Positions 7,634 through 14,876 of a DNA stretch of 25,696 nucleotides are shown in pieces. The notes under the pieces were generated by a model. That model was not told the DNA's origin. It did no database searches and saw only the letters and a list, made by a program, of their open reading frames with translations. The number at the start of each line of letters is the position of its first letter. Within the stretch, counting starts at the first letter, position 1. A program made the position numbers and the translations under genes. The DNA comes from Actinomycetales bacterium UBA1383 (GTDB lineage Bacteria; Actinomycetota; Actinomycetes; Actinomycetales; Actinomycetaceae), in NCBI GenBank assembly GCA_002305415.1, contig DBQX01000081.1, positions 1 to 25,696 of the forward strand, written 5' to 3'.

Positions 7634-8732
7634 TCTCCCCCAGCGCGGCGGCGTCCCGCGGCCCGTGCTCCTGCCGCACGTACACGGCCAGGTCCGCTAC
7701 GCGCCGGGAGTAGTCCTCCTCGACGGCCAGCGGACCCGGCCCCAGCGCCCGGTTGGCCTGGAAGGTGATGCTGTCCACGAGACGCGCCACCGTCGAGCGG
7801 ACCCGGAGGGCGAGCACGCGCGCCGAGACGCCGATGGCGCCGCCGCCGTCGATCTGCGCGGCCGCCTCGGCGAGCACGGCCCGGCCGTAGTGCAGGTGCA
7901 CGTCCAGCTCGCCGAGCTGCATGCGCCCGATCTGGTCGAATTGCCGCTCGCGTGCCGCCTGGGTGAGCCGGCGGGCCACGCCCACGGTCCCGCCGTACCA
8001 GCACGCCGCCACCACGACTCCGCCCCACGCGTGGCCGGGCCGCTCCGCGTACCAGTTGGGCCCCCCGACGGGCGCCGCGACCACCTGGTCGAACGTGACC
8101 GGACCCGAGGGGATCGCCGCGAGACCGCGGGACGTCCACTCCACCGGCTCCACCCTCACGCCGGGATCCCGCAGGTCGACCGCGAAGGCACGGCGGGTGG
8201 TGTCACCGACGTGGGCGGTGATGATCGCGTGGGTGAGCGAACCCGCGAGGGAGCACCACTGCTTCCGGCCGCTGAGCGTCCAGCGGGCTCCCTCCGCAGT
8301 CGCCGTGAGGCGCGCGCTGGGTGACTCGGCGTCGAAGACCCCCCACGTGCTCCCGCGGCCGGCCTGGGGCGGCCGCTCCATGACGTCGCGCGCCTGCCGC
8401 AGCACGGCGAGGGCACGCAGGTGCGTCTCGACCACCCGTGCCACGGAGAGGTCGGCGGCAGCGACGGTGGCGAGGACCTCCAACAACTCGAGGGTCTGCC
8501 CCTCGCCGATGGGGCGCACCTCCGTGCCGGCGTGCTGGGCGAGCTCGAGGGCGAGGGCCACACCCTCCTCCGGCGAGCGCTCGATCGTACGGGCCACCGA
8601 TGCGGCGCGCTCGCCCCAGCCATCCAGTTCGGCGAGGTCCCGCGCGATGTCGTCGGACGCGAGTATCACCGGGGTCCGCAGGAGGACGGCGCCGTCGTGG
8701 AGTTGGTTGCTCCAGCGCACGAGAGAGCGCAC
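7605..8732 (-). CDS. Divergent acyl-CoA dehydrogenase-like flavoprotein
   Basis: This 375-aa protein resembles the acyl-CoA dehydrogenase superfamily. It has an N-terminal helical part, a middle strand domain with WTLSGRKQW (compare the family's W-x-L-x-G-x-K), FAVDLRDPGV and VTFDQVV, and a C-terminal helical domain with RERQFDQIGRMQLGEL. The last corresponds to the usual R-x-x-F-G-x-x-I-x-x-x-Q motif but lacks the canonical glycine. I could not place the catalytic glutamate with confidence, so activity on acyl-CoA is not assured. The GTG start at 8732 is only 6 bp past the glpR stop, so it is probably co-transcribed and translationally coupled with glpR. In-frame GTG at 8720 is an alternative start. 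The 3' end overlaps the SRPBCC gene by 29 bp. Confidence 0.7.
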   Translation of the reverse strand: MRSLVRWSNQLHDGAVLLRTPVILASDDIARDLAELDGWGERAASVARTIERSPEEGVALALELAQHAGTEVRPIGEGQTLELLEVLATVAAADLSVARVVETHLRALAVLRQARDVMERPPQAGRGSTWGVFDAESPSARLTATAEGARWTLSGRKQWCSLAGSLTHAIITAHVGDTTRRAFAVDLRDPGVRVEPVEWTSRGLAAIPSGPVTFDQVVAAPVGGPNWYAERPGHAWGGVVVAACWYGGTVGVARRLTQAARERQFDQIGRMQLGELDVHLHYGRAVLAEAAAQIDGGGAIGVSARVLALRVRSTVARLVDSITFQANRALGPGPLAVEEDYSRRVADLAVYVRQEHGPRDAAALGEIIEAAATGP

Positions 8733-8738
8733 GGCCGG

Positions 8739-9782
8739 TCAGGCGCCCGCCGCGCGCCGGCGCGCGAGCACCGACCCGAGGTCGAACGCCGGGGCCACCG
8801 GCTCCGCGGCGCTGGCGGGTGCGGCGGACGTGGGCCGCAGGGGGACACGGTCGACGTCGTCGCCGGTGGCGTCCGCGTACGGCTCGACGTCGCGGCGCGG
8901 CACCTCCTGCTTCAGGGTGTACGTGGGCAGCGGCACCGGCACCGGGGTCCACGTCTCCGCCGATTCGACGAGGCTGGCCGTGCGCGCGTGGCGGGGTGGT
9001 TCGTCCTCCAGCTCGCGGCTGGCGACGTGCCTGCCCTGGTAGCCGGCGACGATCTGCTCGAAGCTCTCCGGCGGCTGGCTCGCGACCGGCGCGGCCTCGA
9101 CGGCGTCCGCGACGGCGTCCGCGACGGCGTCCGCGACGGCGTCCGCGCCCTCGGCGACCGCCGGCGAGGACTCCGGAACGATCGACGGCGGCGCCTCCAC
9201 CGCGGGCGGCGGGTCGGACCGGAACATGCGCAGCCGCTCATCCAGCCGGGTGATCTCGGCCCAGGCCTTCGCGTCGAGGCGGGCGGCGACGAGGGCGGCC
9301 TTCCGGCCGGTGTACGCGACCGCGCCGAGCAGCAGGGTCGAGGGGAGGACGCTGAGCCAGTGGAGCCCACCCGCGGCCACACCGACGACCAGTCCCACGG
9401 TGACCAGCACGAGCGCGACGGCAACGGTGAGGCGGCGGCGTGCCGCCGCGGCACGGCGCGAGATCTCGGCGGCGCGGGCCGCCCGGGCGGTTGCCAGTTC
9501 CCGGGCGTTGACGCGATGTGCCACTGGTGTGGTCGGGCGGATCATGGCGAGTGCCTCCGTGCGTCGGCGAGAAACCTCCGGGTTGTGGACCAGGGGCCGG
9601 GCGTCCGCCCGGTACGCCACCGGCTGACTCGGAGTCTCGGGGGTGACGAGCCGCATCTGCGCCGAGAAGCGATCCGTCACCCTGGACTCCACCATCACGT
9701 CGCGGTGGCGGACCAGGTGGGGCACCAGGTATCCGAGGACGATCACGGTGAGTGCCACGAACACCCACCCTGACAACTCCAC
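8739..9782 (-). CDS. glpR: GlpR/SepX-like membrane receptor of Glp (cell division)
   Basis: This 347-aa membrane protein matches the actinobacterial GlpR (SepX in Streptomyces) by architecture and position. In Corynebacterium glutamicum GlpR is the membrane receptor of the gephyrin-like protein Glp, which binds FtsZ and links septation to wall growth. Residues 4-24 form a transmembrane helix followed by a basic and polar segment. Two further helices lie at about 118-140 and 142-165. The remainder is a long acidic, Pro/Ala-rich cytoplasmic-type tail containing four ADAV repeats. The GTG start at 9782 is supported by TAGCGT 6 nt upstream. It follows glp on the same strand with a 71-bp gap and is tightly followed by the acyl-CoA dehydrogenase-like gene. 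The assignment rests on synteny and topology more than on motif identity. Confidence 0.72.
   Translation of the reverse strand: MELSGWVFVALTVIVLGYLVPHLVRHRDVMVESRVTDRFSAQMRLVTPETPSQPVAYRADARPLVHNPEVSRRRTEALAMIRPTTPVAHRVNARELATARAARAAEISRRAAAARRRLTVAVALVLVTVGLVVGVAAGGLHWLSVLPSTLLLGAVAYTGRKAALVAARLDAKAWAEITRLDERLRMFRSDPPPAVEAPPSIVPESSPAVAEGADAVADAVADAVADAVEAAPVASQPPESFEQIVAGYQGRHVASRELEDEPPRHARTASLVESAETWTPVPVPLPTYTLKQEVPRRDVEPYADATGDDVDRVPLRPTSAAPASAAEPVAPAFDLGSVLARRRAAGA
9099..9146. repeat. 4 x 12-bp tandem repeat inside glpR
   Basis: Four perfect copies of GACGGCGTCCGC (plus strand) encode (Ala-Asp-Ala-Val)x4 in the acidic tail of GlpR. The identity at the DNA level points to recent slippage expansion. 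The unit length is a multiple of three, so copy-number change would preserve the reading frame. Confidence 0.95.
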
Positions 9783-9788
9783 GGTTCA

Positions 9789-9794
9789 ACGCTA
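9789..9794 (-). promoter_or_regulatory. Putative leaderless -10 for glpR
   Basis: TAGCGT on the minus strand ends 6 nt before the GTG at 9782, and no Shine-Dalgarno is visible. It suggests that glpR has its own promoter in addition to read-through from glp. Confidence 0.5.
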
Positions 9795-9853
9795 GGGAGC
9801 GGGGCGCGGCAATCGCGGCACCCGGGGTCGGCGTGTTGGTGAAGATCCCGTGA

Positions 9854-11059
9854 CTACGCGTCGAGGATCAGGCAGGAGACCTCATCCCCCGGGCGGACCG
9901 CGGTGGCCTCCTCCGGGACCACCGCGAGCGCGTTGGCGCGGGAGAGCCCGGTGAGGGTAGCGGCCGTCGGTTCGCAGCGGTAGCCCCCCGCCGGGGATCC
10001 GGTGATGCGGGCCGGCACGAACTGCCGCAGCCGCGGGGGCGAGGCCCACCCGGTCGTGGCGCGCGCGGTCACAGACGGGCGGTAGAGCTGGGCGTAGCCG
10101 GCCATCGTGAGCAGGGCGGGCCGCACGAAGATCTCGAGTGCCACCTGAACGGCCACCGGATCTCCGGGCAGGCAGAGGATCGGGGTGCGCTCGTCCTCGC
10201 CCACCTGCCCCACCCCGAACCAGCGGCCGGGCTCCATGGCGATGGTGTCGAAGCGCACCTGCCCGAGCGCCCCGACGACGTCCCGCACCGTGTCGTTCCG
10301 CCCGACGCTCAGGCCGCCCGTGGTGATGAGGAGGTCGGCACGGACCAGCTGGTCCTCCAGCGTCTGGCGCAGCTCCGGATGGTGGTCGGGGACGGCACCC
10401 ACGCGGAGCGCGATCCCGCCGGCGTCCTGGACTCCGGTGGCGAGCGCATGGCCGTTGGCGTCGAACACCTGCCCGGCGTGCGCGGGAGTCCCCGGTTCAC
10501 GCAGCTCGTCCCCCACGGGCACGATCACCACCCTTGGCTTCGGGTGGACGAGCACGCGCCCGCGGCCGACGGCGGCGAGCAGCGCCACCTGCCGGGCCCC
10601 GACCCGCTCGCCACGCGCCAGCACCACGTCACCGCTCCGGCAGTCGAGCCCACGGGTGCGCACGTGCGCGCCGGTGGCGACGGCGCGCAGGACCGTCACG
10701 ACGGCCTCGCCGCGGTCCGTGTCCTCCACGGGCACGACGGCGTCGGCGCCCACCGGGAGCGGCGCCCCGGACGCCAGGCGCACGGCGGCCGCGGGGACCA
10801 GCCGGACGGGATCGGTGGAGCCCACGCGGATCTCGTCCATGACGCGGACCCGGACCGGCTCCCGGTCGGCGGCGGCCACGTCAGCCGCGCGGAGCGCATA
10901 GCCGTCGAGCGCGGCCAGGTCCGCCACCGGGAGGTCGGAGGGGGCCCGGACGTCCTCGGCGAGGATGCAGCCGACGGCGTCGGGGAGCTGGACGGCGAGC
11001 GGCGGGAGCTGCCCGACGGCCGCCAGACAGGCCTGGAGGTGGTCGTTGACGGAGCGCAT
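9854..11059 (-). CDS. glp: Glp, gephyrin/MoeA-like protein
   Basis: This 401-aa protein has the complete MoeA/gephyrin E-domain architecture. It shows ADLAALDGYA (D52 in the DGYA motif), VPVGDEL near 180, FDANGH, ITTGGLSVGRNDTVRDVV and LPGDPVAVQVA, followed by a C-terminal beta domain. MoeA inserts molybdate into molybdopterin. The actinobacterial paralogue Glp instead binds FtsZ and the membrane receptor GlpR. The Glp assignment follows from its place next to glpR and divergent from 5-FCL, as in Mycobacterium (moeA1 region) and Corynebacterium. No other molybdenum-cofactor gene is in the window. Dual or purely enzymatic function cannot be excluded, since most active-site motifs persist. The ATG at 11059 has TAGCCT 6 nt upstream and no ribosome site. 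Confidence 0.85.
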   Translation of the reverse strand: MRSVNDHLQACLAAVGQLPPLAVQLPDAVGCILAEDVRAPSDLPVADLAALDGYALRAADVAAADREPVRVRVMDEIRVGSTDPVRLVPAAAVRLASGAPLPVGADAVVPVEDTDRGEAVVTVLRAVATGAHVRTRGLDCRSGDVVLARGERVGARQVALLAAVGRGRVLVHPKPRVVIVPVGDELREPGTPAHAGQVFDANGHALATGVQDAGGIALRVGAVPDHHPELRQTLEDQLVRADLLITTGGLSVGRNDTVRDVVGALGQVRFDTIAMEPGRWFGVGQVGEDERTPILCLPGDPVAVQVALEIFVRPALLTMAGYAQLYRPSVTARATTGWASPPRLRQFVPARITGSPAGGYRCEPTAATLTGLSRANALAVVPEEATAVRPGDEVSCLILDA

Positions 11060-11065
11060 GCTCGA

Positions 11066-11071
11066 AGGCTA
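11066..11071 (-). promoter_or_regulatory. Putative leaderless -10 for glp
   Basis: TAGCCT on the minus strand ends 6 nt before the glp ATG, so the predicted first transcribed base is at or next to the start codon. There is no Shine-Dalgarno. It lies in the 73-bp divergent region shared with 5-FCL. Confidence 0.5.
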
Positions 11072-11132
11072 CCCGCGGCGGGTGGCTCCTCCCGGGGGGA
11101 CGGTGTCGGCGGGTGGTGCGAGAATGGTTCGC

Positions 11133-11798
11133 ATGCGTGAGCCGCTGCGGCTACCCCAGACAGTCGGATACGAGACGGAAGACGCGAAGCAGGCGCTCCG
11201 GGAGGTGATACGGAAGCATCGGGCCACGCGGAGCAGGTCCGAGCTGGACTCACTCGGCGAGGCCCTGGCCGTGAGTGGACTCCAGGCGATCGGGGATGCG
11301 CGGAGCGTCGCCCTCTACGTCTCCACCGGCTTCGAGCCGCCCACCCAGCCGCTGCTGGAGCGCCTGCGCGCCCGCGAGATCGCCGTACTCGTCCCGGCGC
11401 TCGGGCCGGGCCTGCGCCGGAACTGGGCGTTCTACCGCGGTGTGGAGGACCTGCAGACCCGCGCCCCGGGTCGCCCACCGGAGCCGTCGGGGCCCGTGCT
11501 CCCCGCGGAGGCGATCCAGCGGGTGGAGGTGGTCATCGCACCCGCGCTCGCGATCGACGGCTGCGGGGGGCGCCTCGGTCAGGGCGGCGGCTGGTACGAC
11601 CGGATGCTGAAACTCATCGATCCGGCGATCCCCACGTTCGCGACGGTGTTCGACGACGAACTCGTCGGCTCCCAGCAGCTACCCCAGGACGAGCAGGACG
11701 TCCGCATCAAGGCAGTGCTCACCCCGAGCCAGGTGTTCCTGCTCAAGGGCTCCCACCTGGAGCGCGCCACGCTCGCCGCCGTCGACACGCCCCGGTAG
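11133..11798 (+). CDS. 5-formyltetrahydrofolate cyclo-ligase family protein
   Basis: This protein (about 221 aa) converts 5-formyl-THF to 5,10-methenyl-THF with ATP, returning folate to one-carbon metabolism. The N-terminal basic helix ALREVIRKHRATRSRSEL fits the family's nucleotide-binding start. LYVSTGFEPPTQPLLERLRAREIAVLVP is the next conserved block. The signature RLGQGGGWYDRML (compare G-x-G-G-G-Y-Y-D-R) lies near residue 150. Two in-frame ATGs compete: 11124 (adds M-V-R) and 11133, where GAGAAT ends 7 nt upstream and could serve as a leaderless -10. The gene is divergent from glp. Its stop is only 12 bp from the convergent acylase gene. In Mycobacterium the orthologue neighbours the FmdB-like ruc gene, a synteny interrupted here. 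Confidence 0.85.
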   Translation: MREPLRLPQTVGYETEDAKQALREVIRKHRATRSRSELDSLGEALAVSGLQAIGDARSVALYVSTGFEPPTQPLLERLRAREIAVLVPALGPGLRRNWAFYRGVEDLQTRAPGRPPEPSGPVLPAEAIQRVEVVIAPALAIDGCGGRLGQGGGWYDRMLKLIDPAIPTFATVFDDELVGSQQLPQDEQDVRIKAVLTPSQVFLLKGSHLERATLAAVDTPR

Positions 11799-11810
11799 CG
11801 CAGCCACCGA

Positions 11811-14423
11811 CTAACGCTCCGGGGTCAGCGTCAGCGTCGCCGCGGCGTCGTCGTCGACGGCCCGCCGCGTGACGCGCCAGGGGAACGACTCGCCGTCCTG
11901 CCACGCACCGATCTGGTCGGCGTAGTGCCGGGACGTGGGGTGGCCGGAGACGCCGGTGGCCACCACCCAGGTGGAGGCATCCGGATCCGCGATGTCCGCG
12001 ACCATCCGCATCGACGGCGCCGCCACCACTGTGAAGTCGGCACGCTGCCCCTCGAGGGTCGCGGCGTCCCAGCTCGTGGCGTTCACGGAGGCCGTCCCGC
12101 CCGAGACCTCGAACGGCGTCGGGTTCGTCAGCCAGGCCAGCAGGCCGGGCGTCGTCGCGGGGGTGAGGAACTGGTGCTCGAAACGTGCGCGATGCAGGTC
12201 ACCCCAGCGCCAGCGGTCCGCGTCCTTCGCGAGCGAGTTGGTCAGCTGGAAGCGGGCGAGTTCGACGGCCCGCGCCAGGATCTCGTCGCGCGTCTCGGTG
12301 ACGCGGAGCGTCGAGACGTCGTCCCACCAGGCGTTCCGCGGGTCGTTCATCAGCCGGATCAGCACTTCCATCCACCGGGAGTCGCCGCTCGGGACGACCT
12401 CCCGGGGAAGCTCGTCATTGAAGGTGAGGTGGAGGACGTTCGCCCAGACGGTGTTGAAGTACGCCGCTCCCGCCGAGTCCGCGTCGTTCGGATACCCCTC
12501 GTCCCGCCACAGCCGCAGCTCGCGCACCGCCTCCCGCACGAACTCCGACTCGACGTTCAGGCGCAGGATCGCGGGCACCATGACGCCGGCCACCGGATGG
12601 CTGGAATCCATCATGAGGGCGTTGGCGGTCTCGACGCCGATCTTCTCCCCCTGCTGCAGGTGCGCCACGATCAGGCCACGCAGCCGCTGGGAGCGGAACC
12701 CGTAGTCGAAGTCCGCGGAGAGGAACGGGCCGCCCCCGTCGACTGTCGGCGCCTGGTTCGCGGCGATGATGAAGCCCTCCTCGGGGTTCAGCATCCTCGG
12801 CAGGTTCTCCGCCAGCAGCTGCCCCTCCCACGTGAACGCGGGATCCCAGCCGGGCCGCGGCCAGGTACCGTCGGTCGCCACCGCGCCCACAACCGTCCCG
12901 GACCGCAGGGGGACCTTGCCGGCCGCCTGGTAGCCGATGTCACCGCCGAGGGTCGCGAACACGATGTTCTGTGCGGGCGCGTCGAGCTTCGCCGCGGCCG
13001 CGGCCACGTCCTCGGCCGTCGTGGCGCGGGCGAGGTCGAGGAGCGCCTCCATGGAGCGCCCGGGCTCGAGCGCCGTCCACGCCAGGGACACGGCATACCC
13101 GTCGACACCCCCGGTGGGACTACCGGAGGGCACCGGCGCGCCGGAGGCGGAGGCACTCCCCGGGAGGGCGGAGGCGATCAGTGGCCCATGGACCGTGGAG
13201 GCCACCTCGACCGTGAACGAGTCGCCCCCGGCCACCCGCACCTCCTCGGTCCGGGTCTCGAGGCGCAGGCGGCCCTCGCCGTAGAGGTAGTCCCCCTCGG
13301 GGTAGATCCGCTCGAGGAAGAAGTCCGTGGCGTCCACGGCGAGACCGGTCATGCCCCAGGCGAGCGAGGGGTTCTGGCCGATGAACACGCCCGGCATGCC
13401 GGAGAGCGAGAACCCGGAGACGTCGAACGTGCAGTCGTCGGCGAGCGCCACGCAGTGGAGCCCCACCTGGTGCCACACCCCGGGCGCGCTCACGGCGGAG
13501 TGGGGGTCGTTCGCCAGGAGCGGTTGGCCGGTCTCGGTGTGGGACCCGGCGACCACGAACGAGTTGGACCCGACGCCGTCGGTGCCACCGACGAGCGTGG
13601 GCACGGCGTCGAGCGTGCGGAGGGCGGCGCGGACGACGTCGCCGCTCCCGTCGAGGGCGTCCGTCAGCGAGCTGTCCACGGTCCCCGGCGCGGTCGGCGC
13701 CGGGAGGCCGGCGGGCGGGATGATGGGCGTGCGCTGGTCCGCGGGGTAGTCCGGGAAGAGTTCCGCGACCCTGCCGACGTCGCCGGTGGAGCGGTAGACG
13801 GCCGCGCGTTCGAGTTCCTCCTCGTAGTTGGCGCGCATGTCCCACGCCATTGCCTTGAGCCACGTCAGCGTGTCGACCGGCGTCCAGGGCTCGACCTCCG
13901 CCAGCGGCACGCGCAGCCCGAGGATGGTGTACTCCATCCCGAGTTCGGACGCCTCCCGGTCTGCGAGGTACGCGTTCACCCCGGCCGCGTACGCCTCGAG
14001 GTACTCGCGGTACGCCGGCTCGAGCAGGTCCCACTCCGTCTCGGCCACCCGGCGCAGGCCCAGCGTGCGCATCACCGTGTCCGACTCCCGGGCGTCCTGC
14101 TCGTCACCGAGGAGCTCCGAGAGCCGCCCGGACGCGATGTGGCGGCGGAGGTCCATCTCGAAGAAGCGGTCCTGGGCGTGCACGTACCCCTGGGCGGCGA
14201 ACAGGTCGACGTCGGACGCGGCGTAGACGTGCGGCACCCCCAGTGAGTCACGGATCACGGTGACGTCCGCCACGAGGCCGGGAAGCTCGCGCGTGCCGGC
14301 CTCCTGCGGCAGCGGGCGCCGCAGCACCCAGGCCACGACGGCGAGGCCGGCAACCAGCGCGAGCACGAGGGTGGCGGACAACGCGATGATGATCCGGCGG
14401 ACGATCCGGCTGCGAGCGCTCAC
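11811..14423 (-). CDS. Penicillin acylase family (S45 Ntn-hydrolase)
   Basis: This is an N-terminal-nucleophile amidohydrolase of the penicillin/acyl-homoserine-lactone acylase family (peptidase S45), made as a proenzyme that cleaves itself into alpha and beta chains. A single N-terminal helix (about 10-33) acts as a signal anchor, so the enzyme should face outside. The alpha-chain region has VIRDSLGVPHVYAASDVDLFAAQGYVHAQDRFFEMDLRR in outline. The autocleavage site is GVG-SNSF, making S286 the nucleophile at the start of the beta chain, followed by ANDPH (305-309). NATSWDA near the C-terminus is also family-like. The length of 870 aa is normal. The natural substrate (beta-lactams, N-acyl amino acids or quorum-signal lactones) cannot be decided. 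It sits alone on the minus strand between genes that are adjacent in many actinobacteria. GTG start with TAGGCT 6 nt upstream. Confidence 0.9.
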   Translation of the reverse strand: MSARSRIVRRIIIALSATLVLALVAGLAVVAWVLRRPLPQEAGTRELPGLVADVTVIRDSLGVPHVYAASDVDLFAAQGYVHAQDRFFEMDLRRHIASGRLSELLGDEQDARESDTVMRTLGLRRVAETEWDLLEPAYREYLEAYAAGVNAYLADREASELGMEYTILGLRVPLAEVEPWTPVDTLTWLKAMAWDMRANYEEELERAAVYRSTGDVGRVAELFPDYPADQRTPIIPPAGLPAPTAPGTVDSSLTDALDGSGDVVRAALRTLDAVPTLVGGTDGVGSNSFVVAGSHTETGQPLLANDPHSAVSAPGVWHQVGLHCVALADDCTFDVSGFSLSGMPGVFIGQNPSLAWGMTGLAVDATDFFLERIYPEGDYLYGEGRLRLETRTEEVRVAGGDSFTVEVASTVHGPLIASALPGSASASGAPVPSGSPTGGVDGYAVSLAWTALEPGRSMEALLDLARATTAEDVAAAAAKLDAPAQNIVFATLGGDIGYQAAGKVPLRSGTVVGAVATDGTWPRPGWDPAFTWEGQLLAENLPRMLNPEEGFIIAANQAPTVDGGGPFLSADFDYGFRSQRLRGLIVAHLQQGEKIGVETANALMMDSSHPVAGVMVPAILRLNVESEFVREAVRELRLWRDEGYPNDADSAGAAYFNTVWANVLHLTFNDELPREVVPSGDSRWMEVLIRLMNDPRNAWWDDVSTLRVTETRDEILARAVELARFQLTNSLAKDADRWRWGDLHRARFEHQFLTPATTPGLLAWLTNPTPFEVSGGTASVNATSWDAATLEGQRADFTVVAAPSMRMVADIADPDASTWVVATGVSGHPTSRHYADQIGAWQDGESFPWRVTRRAVDDDAAATLTLTPER

Positions 14424-14429
14424 TGTCGC

Positions 14430-14435
14430 AGCCTA
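14430..14435 (-). promoter_or_regulatory. Putative leaderless -10 for the penicillin acylase gene
   Basis: TAGGCT on the minus strand ends 6 nt before the GTG at 14423. No Shine-Dalgarno is visible between them. Confidence 0.5.
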
Positions 14436-14457
14436 TCCGCCCCCTCATCGACTCCGG

Positions 14458-14486
14458 GTGAAATGCGCGGTGGGCTCGGCTAGGAT
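14458..14486 (+). promoter_or_regulatory. fmdB promoter
   Basis: GTGAAA (14458-14463), a 17-bp spacer and TAGGAT (14481-14486) fit a housekeeping-type promoter. The predicted transcription start, about 14493, falls inside the CIRCE element, the normal geometry for HrcA repression. Confidence 0.6.
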
Positions 14487-14512
14487 TGGCACTCGGAGAA
14501 CGTGAGTGCCAA
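14486..14512. promoter_or_regulatory. CIRCE element (HrcA operator) upstream of fmdB
   Basis: TTGGCACTC-N9-GAGTGCCAA is a perfect 9-bp inverted repeat with exactly 9 nt between the arms. It differs from the consensus TTAGCACTC-N9-GAGTGCTAA by one symmetrical base per arm. It covers the region from the -10 end to just before the Shine-Dalgarno (GGAGGAGG, 14514-14521). HrcA binding here should repress fmdB until heat or proteotoxic stress. Confidence 0.9.
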
Positions 14513-14525
14513 CGGAGGAGGACTG

Positions 14526-14804
14526 ATGCCGACCTACGCCTACCGCTGCACCGCGTGTGGCACCGAGTTCGACATCTACCAGCGATTCGACGAGGACGCC
14601 CTGACCGAGTGTCCCACCTGCGGCGCCGCCCTGCGGAAGCTGTTCTCCCCCACCGGCATCGTGTTCAAGGGCTCGGGCTTCTACCGCACCGACTCACGGG
14701 CCGCGAAGGGCTCCTCCGGCGCGACGGGCAAGGAATCGTCCGGCGCGGCGTCGAAGCGTCCGTCCAGCGGCGGGAAGGCCTCGCCCGCGGCCAAGGCCAG
14801 CTGA
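14526..14804 (+). CDS. FmdB-family zinc-ribbon protein (Ruc-like)
   Basis: This 92-aa protein has an N-terminal zinc ribbon. PTYAYRCTACGTEFD and ECPTCG supply two CxxC knuckles (C9, C12, C30, C33), followed by FSPTGIVFKGSGFY, the FmdB signature. From about residue 58 the chain is Ser/Gly/Ala/Lys-rich and probably disordered. The combination matches Mycobacterium tuberculosis Rv0991c (Ruc), described as a redox-switched chaperone that works with the Hsp70 system. The CIRCE box upstream agrees with a heat-shock role. A strong GGAGGAGG fixes the ATG at 14526. It heads a rightward series with the SAF protein and mscL, though the SAF gene appears to have its own start signal. Chaperone function is inferred from the relative, not shown. 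Confidence 0.9.
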   Translation: MPTYAYRCTACGTEFDIYQRFDEDALTECPTCGAALRKLFSPTGIVFKGSGFYRTDSRAAKGSSGATGKESSGAASKRPSSGGKASPAAKAS

Positions 14805-14864
14805 GGACCCGCCAGCCCGTCCACAGGCGTGGGGGTGCCGGCCCGCGACCATCCGGCTTCCTCC

Positions 14865-14870
14865 TAACCT
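14865..14870 (+). promoter_or_regulatory. Putative leaderless -10 for the SAF-domain gene
   Basis: TAACCT ends 6 nt before the ATG at 14877. No ribosome-binding site is seen, and the 72-bp gap after fmdB leaves room for a separate promoter. Confidence 0.5.
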
Positions 14871-14876
14871 CGCACC

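Noticed and set aside
9099..9146. Tandem repeat considered as a CRISPR or VNTR regulatory array
   Set aside because: The units are 12 bp with no spacers and lie in frame within glpR, so it is a coding minisatellite. No CRISPR-like array was seen anywhere in the window.
14486..14512. Inverted repeat considered as a terminator or riboswitch
   Set aside because: Arm sequence, 9-nt spacing and position on the promoter fit CIRCE far better. There is no gene end upstream on the plus strand that it could terminate.
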